A stretch of DNA of 64,000 nucleotides from Phascolomyces articulosus. Lineage: Eukaryota; Mucoromycota; Mucoromycetes; Mucorales; Lichtheimiaceae. Location: NCBI GenBank assembly GCA_025677815.1, contig JAIXMP010000022.1:372001-436000 (forward strand), written 5' to 3'. Of the stretch, positions 35,537 to 47,200 are shown piece by piece. Below the pieces are notes generated by a model. That model worked only from the letters and a program-made list of their open reading frames with translations, searched no databases and was not told the DNA's origin. A program made the position numbers and the translations under genes. Position 1 is the first letter of the stretch. Each line of letters begins with the position of its first letter.

Positions 35537-38500
35537 ATGCCTGAAGATATAATAACGTCACTTATTGTTGTACTTGCAACAGCTTCCACCAAAGATGTTG
35601 AAAATGAAGGGAAGATCATTGCATTTGGTTCTGGTGCAAACTTGAATACGGTTCGAACGCTTGCCGCCGAAAAATTAGGTATTTCAAGTAGTGTACCTTT
35701 GGAAGATATCATTTTACGTGCTCCCTCTGGAAGAATACTTGAAGGCATTAATGATATTCGAGACCAGCAAGTCATTCATGTCGATTTACAAGAACATATC
35801 AAAGAAGTGATTCCTGGTCCTCAAAAACTACCATTCGTGGGTTCACTCTATAGTCTCATGCCAGATCAGTAAGTTTTTAGGAAAAACATCTTTCTATATA
35901 CACAAGACAAAGGAAAATAACAAAACCACTTTCCGATAGAACGGAAGGATGGCTACGCATGTTTCGAACTTATGGTCCTTTAGTGAATATGAATCTTTTG
36001 GGTACAGAAGTCATTTCTACCTGGGATCCCAAGATTGCTGAAGTATTTTGTAAAGAATCGGAATACTTCACCAAGAAAGTTAATTTGGGATTAAAAGAAG
36101 TCAAACTTTTCGCTGGTCAAGGTTTATTTACCACTGATACATCGGATGATGATTGGAAACTTGCTCACAAATTGCTCATGCCAGCCTTCTCACCTCGAGC
36201 TATCAAGGTATGTAATATGTCCATTAAAAAAAAGAAGAATAGTGGACCAATAGGGGAATTGTGGATATTATTGTAAGTATTCTATTTATATCTAATGGAT
36301 TTATTATTATATATATAGGCTTATTTACACGAAATGGGTGTTATTGCCATTGAAACCATCAAAACATTAGAACAATATAAACCGGATCAACGTGTTGAAA
36401 TTCTGGATTGGACCACCAAACTTACCTTTGAAACAATTGGTCGTACCGGTTTTGGATATCATTTCCATCTATTGGGCGATATTAACCATACCAAACCTCA
36501 TCCATTTATTGAAGCCATGGGATATTGTTTACGAAGAACACTGATCCGTTCTCAACAAGCCGAATTTTACAAACGGTTACCTACTGAACCTAACAGACAT
36601 TTCGAAAAATCCATCAAACTGATGAGTGGTATAGTGGACGATGTCATTGCTGAACGAAAGAAGAGTCCTGAGGCAACAGATAAAAATAAAGATCTGCTTG
36701 GTTTCATGTTGAATGCTCGTGATGAGCATGGACTTGGTTTGAGTGATGAAAATATTCGATACCAGGTTTTGACTTTCTTAATTGCTGGGCATGACGTAAG
36801 TATTATATATATATAAATATATATATTGTTTTATAATGATAAGGATGCTCTATTTTATAAAGAGTTAACGTTATTTATTGTATCATCCTATAGACCACTG
36901 CCAATACACTTGCTTGGTGTTTATATGAATTATCCCGTCATCCTGAGATTGAACAAGCAATGTTACAAGAAATTGCAAATGTTGGTATTACACATACGGA
37001 AATCCCTACCATTGAACAAATTGGTCAATTGAAATACATGCATCAAGTTATCAAGGAAACTTTACGAAAGTACCCACCTGTCCGATCCCTTACCAAATAT
37101 TGTTCCAAGGATTGTATTGTGTATGGTGGATACCGTGTTCCTGAGAATACTGTATGTCAAGTATCCACTTATTCTATGCATCATAATCCTGATGTTTATA
37201 CAAACCCAGAAGTGTTTGATCCCGAACGATTTACACCTGAGGAAGAACAAAAGCGTTCTCGATTTGCTTGGTTGCCTTTCAGTACTGTAAGCTATATATA
37301 TTTTTAGACAACATGGAACCGTAGTAAAAATACGTCCACATTATAATTTATTTTTTTCATTATGATATTATCTTAATTTAGGGTCCTCGATCATGTATTG
37401 GTATGGCATTTGCTCTTCAAGAAGCTAAGGTTGTATTATCCATGTTTTTACATCGATTCAAGTTCTGTTATGGTATGAGTTTTTTTCTATATATATATTC
37501 ATGGGGGATCAGTTCAATTATCTAATCAATATCCACATTTATTAAAAAAAAAATAGAGGGACCTGATATTGGTTTTAATTCCACTGTGGCAACCACCAAA
37601 CCCGAAGAGCTTTTCATGACGATCCATCCAAGAGTCGATTTCCCCAAACCAACGAAAGATGGATTCACTCCTCCTGTCCCATCCTCACCAAAAAAGACTG
37701 CCAATGTACCCAATACTGAAAGTATGGCCAAGCATATTGCGTCTCAAAAAGGAGAAAGTGCCTCCAAACTTCCCAATGCTACATTCTTGTTTGGTACACA
37801 AACAGGTACTTCTCAAGATTATGCTGCTCAATTAGCAAGTCAAGCCCGTGCCTTTGGTTTCAAGAATGTCAAATTACTAGATATGGATGATTGGGAAATT
37901 CTTCAAACAGGAAAATATGAACCTAAAAAGAGTGAACCTGATGATTTGCTTGTGGTGGTCACGGCTACTTATAATGGACAACCTCCCGATCATGCCGAAA
38001 AGTTTTCCAAGTTTATTACTGCAAAGACAGAACAACCGGGTAATGAAAAAATCATGGACAAGTTGAATTATGCTGTTTTTGGTGTAGGTAATAAGAATTG
38101 GCGTACCTATCAAGCATTTCCAAGAAAAGTAAGCAATGGCCTTTCTGATTTGGGTGCCAATCAATTCTTCCCTACTGGTGAAGGAGATGTTGATCAAGAT
38201 GCCGATGCCAGTTTCAATGAATGGTATGTGGTTGTATATCTATGTATGTGAGGAGTGTCAGTATAGTACAGATAGCTGATATATTTATTTTTTGAATTTA
38301 GGTCTGCTCATTTCTGGATGCAAACATTAAGCTATTACGGTGTCAGTCTCCCTGAGGACCAATCCATGGTGCCAACTGCTAGCGTCAGTGTCACCGTTGA
38401 AAAAGAACCTATCCATGTCAACTTTATCAGTCCCAATGACCAAGCCAAATGGAAAGCTGGTCAATCCAACCGCAATGGTGATTACAATGCTCATATACTT

Positions 38501-39706
38501 GCCAACAGAGAATTACAACAACCTGGATCTGGACGTAGTACACGTCATATCGAATTGGATATTTCAAAACTGACTCCCTTGTGTGAAAATGGTCAATTAT
38601 ATACTGCCGGTGATCATCTTGAAGTCTTTCCCGAAAATGATTCCAAGACAGTCCAAGCTGTGGCTCTTAACTTTGGATGGGTCCTTGACTCTGTCTTCGA
38701 AGTCGATCCTGAATCACTTAAGGATGTTTCGCCACGTTCATTAGCTGCTTGTATTAAAGGACCCTGTACTGTTGAAAATGCATTAAAGTATTATGCTGAT
38801 TTGACATCTCCTCCTTCTCGTGTTATGTTATCTATATTTGCTGAACAATTGAGCAAGGCATCTCCTGAAACAGCCGACACGTTCCGGAAATTGATTATGC
38901 CTGATAGCGCTGAATATCCTGAATTTATCGAAAAGAATCGTACTTTATTGGAACTTCAAAAGCATTATCCTCAAGTAAACCAACTTGAATTGGGTCAATT
39001 TTTGTCCTCTATCGGTGTAATGCAACCTCGTCGTTATTCGATTGCCTCATCTCCATTACCCTATCCTGATCGTGCCCACCTTACTGTTGGTGTTGTTCAT
39101 GATGTGCTCAAGGATGGAAGTGAATTCTATGGTTTAGCATCATCCTATCTTGCCCGTACACCTGCCAAGAATATCCATGCTTCTCTCAAGTCGGCCAAAT
39201 CTACTTTTTATCTTCCCTCTGATCCATCAGTTCCTATTATTATGATTGCCGCAGGTACAGGTCTTTCTCCCTTCCGTGGGTTTATTCAAGAACGTGCCTA
39301 TCTCAAAGAAAAAGAAAACAAGGATGTGGGTGAAACTGTCTTGTTCTTTGGTTGTCGTCGAGAAGATCAAGATTACATTTATTCGGATGAATTGAAGGAT
39401 TATGTGGAGAAGGATGTCTTGACAGGATTGTATGTTGCTTTCTCACGACAAGGTGATCCAGTGAAATATGTTCAACATCAATTACTTGCCAATGCTACTG
39501 AAGTTTTTAGGCTTTTGGATGGTTCTCATGGCAAAAAACCAGCTTCGATATATGTTTGTGGCGCAGGTACCATGAGTCGTGATGTGCGACGTACATTCTG
39601 TAATATGGTGAAGAGCTTTGGTACAGCAACTACTGATGAGGAAGCAGATACGTATATCCAAACACTTCTTGATAATGGTCGTTATAATGAAGATGTTTGG
39701 GGTTAG
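35537..39706 (+). CDS. Self-sufficient cytochrome P450:NADPH-P450 reductase fusion, copy B (CYP505-like)
   Basis: Seven exons (35537-35868, 35940-36207, 36319-36795, 36894-37286, 37382-37472, 37557-38223, 38302-39706) give 1210 residues. Domain order and motifs match copy A: IPGP at 93, AGHDTT, KETLRKYPP, FDPERF, heme loop FSTGPRSCIG with Cys495, FLFGTQTGT, RRYSIASS, AGTGLSPFRGF and the same C-terminal ending NEDVWG. The five 3' introns occupy the same positions as in A. One intron of A, the one before its 25-nt exon, is missing here. The N-terminal extra domain is also present and conserved (GSGANLNTVR, LAAEKLGI, DIRDQQVIHVDL). The copies differ throughout the P450 half, so substrate ranges may differ. 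The likely role is NADPH-driven hydroxylation of lipid-like substrates. Confidence 0.95.
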
Positions 39707-40344
39707 ATTTTCTTTACTATATCCTCCTCTTTTACTACTTTCCCTGTACATATTTTTTTTTTCGATCATAAAAATAAAAATAGAATTTTATTTCCTTAAA
39801 AAATAATTTATCACTTGAAACAAAAGGTTATTAATAAATAATCAAAAAGAAAGTGACGTATAAACAGGAGCGTATGCTTTGACTTGTTATTATTCTTGTG
39901 TTTGCATATGGTAATAAATTATTTGATATTTACTGGTAGTACATGTTGTAGACGCGTTCTTTCTAGCATTATTGTCTGTTTTGTATATGAGCACGGTCAT
40001 TTATAAATATTTAATAATAATAAGCAACATACAGAATAATATATAAGAAAAACGAAAAAAAAAACCTGAAAAAGACGTGTGTGTTGTCTGCTTTTCTACT
40101 TGTAAAGAACCTCGGAACAAAAAAGTTTTGTTGTTGTTGTTGAGAGCGCATCATCTCTCCGTTTTACCTCATATAAACAAAAAAAAACAAGCGTCTCCTC
40201 CTGTATACAAATATACCCTTCCTTCCCTTTCTCCCTTTTTATATTTTCTTTATTTCTTTTATTCATTCACTTACACGCACTCTCTCTTACGCATACTATA
40301 TACACAAAAACACGTAACCTACTATTTTCCTTACCAATGTCAAC
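39707..40344. other. Spacer and leader of the F-box gene
   Basis: About 640 bp. The last 200 bp are a C/T-rich leader (CCTTCCCTTTCTCCC). No gene seen. Confidence 0.6.
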
Positions 40345-42575
40345 ATGAATGATGAGACAACAGCAATGACATCATTATCTGCTGTACAATTTGGTTCCGA
40401 TCGACTTTTACCATTTGACATTGTAAAGGCTATTTTTTCATTCATTGAACAATCGGATTGTTTGGAATGCATGTTGGTATCGCATAGTTGGTATCAAGCT
40501 GTTCCTCAATATGCAAGTCTTATTTGGGAAACTGTCAATTTTACAAAGTCCAAAGTGGATACCGAACGATTTTGGATGTGTTTAGGCCCTCATGTACGAC
40601 ATGTTGTATTGAAAGATGATATTTATTTTATTTTGTATAAATTGATTCAACATCATTGTTGCAATATTGAATCTATCAGTAAGTTTTTTTTATATTTGAT
40701 TTGATTTGATTTGATTTGTTGTCAGCACCCTATTATTATGCAAATACAGAAAAAAAGAATCTCATCAATTTTTTTATTGGGGGGGGTGGGGGTGGGGACA
40801 ATATATGATGATTAGAATTCAACCGTTGTAAAGAAATCTCTCGATTCGCTCCACAGATTCAGCAGCTTACGACCGCGTTAGCTCAGTTATCACCGCGAGA
40901 GCTTGATTTTCACAAGATTCAATGTGATATTCCTATCATGGAAATCCTTGCTGCATGTTCAAAATTGAATCAATTTAGTTATTCTTTTGGTAAAGCCTTT
41001 CGACCTCATAGAGGAGAGAGTGATGGTGATTGGAATGACCCTCCAAAAGTATTGCCTTCCTCATCGATGGATCATCAGTCCCATATAAATGGTCATGCTC
41101 CTTCCAAATTGATCCATTTGACAAGTCTCTGTCTTGACGTACGTATGGATGAATTCGTGTCGATCGTGAAATTATGTCCAAACCTGGTCTATTTACATTT
41201 GTGGTTGCAATGGCCTGGTTTGCTTAACCTTGACATCAACACTGCAGATTTGGAACATATTTTTAAAATATGTCCTCGATTAGAAGAATTGTATTGTTAT
41301 TGGCCAGACAAGGAGGAACCTTCACGATATCATTGGAGATGGGTCTCCAACAGCAACAGCAACATTAGTCATAGCAACCAGAACGGCAACAACAACAACA
41401 ATAATAATAATAATAATAATAGTAATCCTTTGATCCTTTCTTCCTCCAAAGCAACATTATCATCGTCATCAACAACCACAATTAAAAATACTCAGAAACC
41501 AAAAGGTCACCTCAAAGCATTTGCAAGTAGTGTCGTCCTTGGTCATGGAGCTAAAGATATTCTTCATGTTCTCCGACAAAATCAAACGACCCTTCAATGT
41601 GTCAAAATCGAAAATTATGATTTAAATAGTAATAACATCATGGGTGATTTCGAGTTTGCACCCCCTTTACCCTCCACAGATGATACTCATCAAGAATGGC
41701 AACATCTTGCCACGTTGTATATCGACCAATTGGTTGAATTATCCACTCGAGATTTACCATGGAAAAGCAACACATTGGCCAAATTTCTTTCCCGTTCTCC
41801 AAGGTTAACTTATTTATCGTTACAAAATTTGGATCCACAAATTCTTGAAAAGAACATCAACCCTGCGCCGCAACAACAACAACTACGAGGAGGAGGAAGA
41901 GGACAACGACGACGACGCAATGATAATAATCGTAATAATAACCATCAATATGGTAATGAGGATGAAAATGAGCTTCTTTTACATGAAGCCTTTCGTATGT
42001 TGCCGCATTTACAAAGTGTTGAGCTTTTATTAAATAGCAAACTCCTGACACGCACAACTACACAACGTTTATGTACATTCCTACAAGCTATCAGTGATAC
42101 CGCTCTTCATCTTGAGCAACTCTGTGTTGCTGGATTCAATGTATTAACCGATCCATTGTTGGAAGCGGCTGTCACCAATAATCATCATTTACGTATCTTG
42201 CGATTAGGTCATGGTGATACATTTCGACGCAACAATCGACCTACGACTGAAAAAGGCATTCACTATTTTGCTGAACATCTCAGTCGACATATTCGATTTT
42301 TGGATTTGACCAATCTCAAGTTATCTTCGCGTGCTTTGTTTGAACAATTGGCAGATAGACCTGATTTGGATTTGCTTACGTTGAATAGTTGTGGTAAATC
42401 GGATGAAGTAGGCTTGCGGTTGTTTTTGACACAAAAAGTGGCATCGTTGAACTTTTTACGTATGGATTCATGTCATATTGAACATCGGAAAGGGTTGGTG
42501 GAATACGCTAAAAATGAACTTCATTATAATATTCGAGAGAATAGAAATCAACTTTTTGTCAGTCGTTCTATTTAA
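40345..42575 (+). CDS. F-box protein with LRR-like C-terminal region
   Basis: Two exons (40345-40678, 40816-42575) give 697 residues. The F-box lies at about 22-66 (LPFDIVKAIFSFIEQSDCLECMLVSHSW, quoted for its L..I...I......L......W pattern), followed by leucine-rich repeat-like segments (LTSLCLDVRMDEF, RLTYLSLQNLDP, HLRILRLGHGD, HIRFLDLTNLKL). F-box proteins bind Skp1 and present substrates to SCF ubiquitin ligases; the LRR part would choose the substrate, which is unknown. Two Asn/Gln/Arg-rich insertions (a run of Asn at about residue 265, RGQRRRRND with Asn after it) interrupt the repeats. F-box/LRR families are large in Mucorales. The intron holds a run of G-tracts near its acceptor. Confidence 0.85.
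40779..40797 (+). repeat. G-tract (G8-T-G5-T-G4) inside the F-box gene intron
   Basis: The three G-runs separated by single T can form a G-quadruplex on the sense strand or in the pre-mRNA. They lie about 20 nt before the TTAG acceptor. Confidence 0.7.
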
Positions 42576-44269
42576 AAGAAAAACACATATTTTTCCCCCT
42601 CTTGCATCATATCTATTAGTTATTGTTCTTATTCTTTCAATTACTTTATATCCTCCACATTTCATATCTCCTCCTTCAACACAATACCCATCTTCACATT
42701 ATTCTTTTTTTTTATAACAACTATTTTTTACAAGTAAAAAACGCACACACACATATACACACCAATTTTCTTTTTAGATAATAAAAAAGCCTCTATTATT
42801 TGACACATAAACTTCTGGGAAGAGATGAAGGCATTTTCTTTTTTGGGTATTATTATTAGATGTTGTTGATGGTTGATGATGAATATATATATAAATAAGA
42901 CGGAGAGTTCCGAAAAGCTTTGTCATGTTTGGGGGGGGGGAAACAATAAAGTCTGTTGACCAAACTCTGTCTAAAATTGATAGATTGTAAGTGGTTTGTT
43001 TTGATATGTTGTGCTAGGTTATAATCGTTTTTTAAGGTTTATATTGTACAATAATACAAATGCAACTAATAATAAAACAACATAACTACTACTATTATTA
43101 CTATTACTATTACTTACCTATGAACCTTATTATATAACAACAAGTTGTTTTAACAATTTTTCATTTCGTCCTAATAGATATATTAACTAAAAGTCTCAAT
43201 TATAATAAAAGAACCAAACTTTTGTGGAGAGACTCTATAGTATTAATAGAAGAGTATAGAAAATGTGCGGCGTAGCAACAAACTGCGTTCATGTCGCTCC
43301 ATCATGTCATATGACGTTTAAAATACAAAGAAAATGTCGACCAGCTGAGTAAGTTTTTTTTTATACATATTACAAACGATTCTGATTGTTGGCGTAAAAA
43401 TAATAATAATAATAGCAACAATCATTGATGGTCTCTTGTAAATCTAAATGTTATTGAATTCGCATAAAAAATAAACAAAACCTACTTGTTCCTACCTTCA
43501 TATATTGAATTATTATATGACAACAAGAAATCTGTAGTGAATAGATAGAAGTAATAGAAGTAATAGTAGTTGTGATATTTGAAGGTGATGATGTGTCGTT
43601 CTTTTTAAGGATTTATTACTATGGTGGCACAATCCATCTTTCGCCTCCTCTCATGAGATAAGAAATGTTTGACTGTACTATCCATCCATCAATATATACT
43701 ATTCTTGTACAGGATGTTACTATTATTACTACTTACTATATACCAGCATTACCACCACTATTTCGCACTCACACTTCTATTCAGTTACTATTTACTATTT
43801 GTTATCAAATCGATTTATTATATCTGAAACCATTTTAACAAACCAACAAATTTTATATTCGGCGATACAATCCCATCGTTGAAAGCTTTCTTTCTATTTT
43901 TTTTTCAAGTACCACATGACAACCAAAATGTTGATCATGTGCTTCAAGTCATATGGTCTTTTTGCGATATCGTTTTTTTTTTTTTTGGCTCCCCCTTACT
44001 CTTTTGTTCTATAATATATACCAAAACCAAAGCTTCCCCTCTCCGCTCCTTTTTGTTCAAGTTATTAAATAGACGATCTACACTTATAGACCTTCTTTTC
44101 TTCTTTTCTTATATATTAATTATATCTGAAAAAAAACAGTGGGGTAGAATTGATTTTTTTTAACCTTCCTTGTTATGCTTTATTAAGGAAAAATCCCATC
44201 TTTTATTATTATTATTTTTTTTTGTATACATATCAAGCGCGTCTTTATAGTAATAATAATCAACACATC
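42576..44269. other. Spacer between F-box and Snf2 genes
   Basis: About 1.7 kb of AT-rich DNA with a G10 run at about 42930. A possible start exon at 43265 (ATGTGCGGC..., followed by GTAAGT) has no convincing partner. The last 300 bp are T/C-rich leader of the Snf2 gene. Confidence 0.5.
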
Positions 44270-47200
44270 ATGATGGATTCTACCACAAGTAGCAACAGTG
44301 ATAATAATACAAACCAATTCTTCGATTCTTTTGGATATATCACCACTACATCCACTACGACAAGCCCCACAACTCATTCGATTCTATCTACACCAACAAC
44401 AACAACAACAACAACAACAACACCGAATAATAATACCACTCTTATTATAAATAATGATATTAATAATAATAATAATAATATTCCCGCAATGCCAAAGTTG
44501 AATCGTTTGACTATTGACTCCATGGCACCTACACCTTCTGACCTACTGTCATTGTCTCAACAACAATCGCAACCACTAGATCATCTAGACATGACCGATC
44601 CACCTAAACGTCGTCGTATTGATCCTTTTTCTGTGTCTGATCCCAATCACCATTATCGCCACCAGCAACAACAAACTGCTAACAACAATAATAATAACAG
44701 CAATAGTAATACCAACTATGCGCGTTCACCTTTTGCTTCTTTACCTGCCCGATTGAATTACAATGTAAGTAACAAAAAATAAAAAATAAAGTCCCCTGCT
44801 TGACATGTCGAAATACTGATCTAATTTTTTTTTAATAAATATAGAGACAACAATTATATACTTCACCTTTATCTCAATCTCAATCACAACAATCATATTA
44901 TCAACAACACCAACCTCAACAGCAACAACAACATAACCCTCATCCACTTCATCGATCCCAATCGTTGGCTTCGTTACGAAGCAATCGACAAGAGCAACAA
45001 ACATCCTATCCACTTACTACTACTGCTCCTTCTCGACCTCTTGCTCCAACCCTTACCCCATCATTATCCATGCATACAGGTGCAGATCTTTACAATCAAC
45101 AGCAACAACAATTACGTCCACAATCCCATCCCATTTCTCGTCATCATTATCAACAACAACAACAACAACCATCCTCCGCTCCTCCTTTATCCCCTGCCAT
45201 CACCCCTCAACAAACAATCAATCAAGTAGAAAAAGACCATGAAGATGATGATTTAATTTTGGATGAAGAAATGACAAATAAAAATGTATGTGTGGGGATG
45301 ATCAAGACGGATATTGTCACAATGAGAGTATTGGATTTAATCAAGGATGAACAATTTGAACCCATTCATTTGGAATCTGAAGGTAGACGTGATTCTGTGA
45401 ATTATTGTAAGTCTTATATATATATATATATATACATTCAAATCATGGGGGTGGGGGGGGGTTTAAGCTTAATGGAACAAAAAGATAAAATATACTCATC
45501 GTCATCATTATGATATTATAATATATATATATATGTCTATAGCTTTTACAGTAACGTCACGTGCAGTGCCACGAAAGTTTGTAAGTTGTGTCCTCCCCAT
45601 TTTCTATTTTACCCAACCCAAAAAAAAAAAAAAAAAAAAACTTGGATTTTTTATGGATTACTTATGAAAAAAGTAATTGGGATGTCTATGTCATTTAGTA
45701 TGGATGGGTTCCTTTTGAAGACACCAAAATATTAGGACCTTTGGTAGATCATGGATTAATTTGGTGGGATGCCGTCATTCCTCGAGGAAAAGTAAATCAT
45801 GCACGTACACCACTTTATATTATCATCTACTGTCGACCAATCCATGTAGAAGTGATTGCCAAAACATTTGAATACCATCGATCCACATTAAAAGAACCTC
45901 CTTTTTTCAATCCTGCATGTCGATATAAAAACCCACATACGGCTCAATTACAGCAACAACAGCAGCAAGAAAACAATCAAGCCAATCAACGATTATGGTC
46001 CGTTGGACGTCCTGGAGGGATCAACGGTCGTGGGTATAGTCCAGCTGCTGCTAGTTTTGATTCACAAGCCGCAACAGAACAAACACGACGGGATATTGCT
46101 CAATTATTGGATAGTATTGATGATGATGAAACACGTCGTGAATCAAGAAAAAGAAAAAAACGTCGGGAAAAATTGCAAAAGACGGGAACAAGGGATAATC
46201 AAATTGTTCTTAGTGATGACGATGATGATGAAAAAAAGGTGGATAAAATGGAAAATATGAAATCATCTGTTGATAATATGAAAATTGATGGCAAAGAAGA
46301 AGAAGAAGAAGAGGAAGAGGAAGAGGATGAAGAAGTTGGGACACAAGTGGATGGACTTAAAGTAAGATTGATGCCACATCAATCACGAGGTGTAGATTGG
46401 ATGATAGGTCGAGAAGCAAATGAAACAAGTTGTGGTGGAATTTTAGCCGATGTAGGTATATATACTATGAGTTCTCTTCTTCTATCGATATGACCTTCTT
46501 TTTTTAGGCATATGGAAATAGAAGAGTGTTTGGGGATGGAAAAGAAAATAAAACCAATATTATAAACATTGAACTTGATGTTATGATCATATGGAATGAA
46601 ATTCTGATACAAAATGTTTGTTAATTTTTTTTTATAGGATGTAAGTTATAAAAAAAAAAAGAACTACTTTTATTATAGTATAGCAATCACTGACAAAGAA
46701 AATGAAGAAAAGAAGGAAATGATTAAATGAAATTATTTATTTATTATAGATGGGTCTGGGAAAAACAATTCAAACCATTGGATTAATTGTATCTACCATG
46801 GATACAGCTTCCAAACGGCCTACTTTAATTATAACACCACTGGCTCTTATCCAACAATGGGCTACTGAAATTCGAACGAAAACTGAAAAGAATAAATTAT
46901 CTGTTCTTGTCTATCATGGATCCAATCGATCCAAAGGTATGTAGCGTGGTCGAACATCTTTGTAAACAAAGAGTAAGCTATAGTTATTAATTAAAAATGA
47001 TGTATAGATCCATCCATCTTTTCACAATATGATGTTGTGGTGACTACGTATCATGTAGTAGCGTCTGATACACCGAATCCATCGAAACGAGGGCGTCGAC
47101 GGAACAATAACAATAATAATGGTGGACTCGATGAAGAAATGATGGATGTACAAACTCCGGGAGCATCAGAAGATGGTATGACCCCATCCAACAGTGCACC

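Noticed and set aside
43265..43350. Start exon (ATGTGCGGC..., GTAAGT donor) upstream of the Snf2 gene
   Set aside because: Every acceptor tried gives an early stop or a simple-repeat peptide; could not be linked to a real downstream exon.
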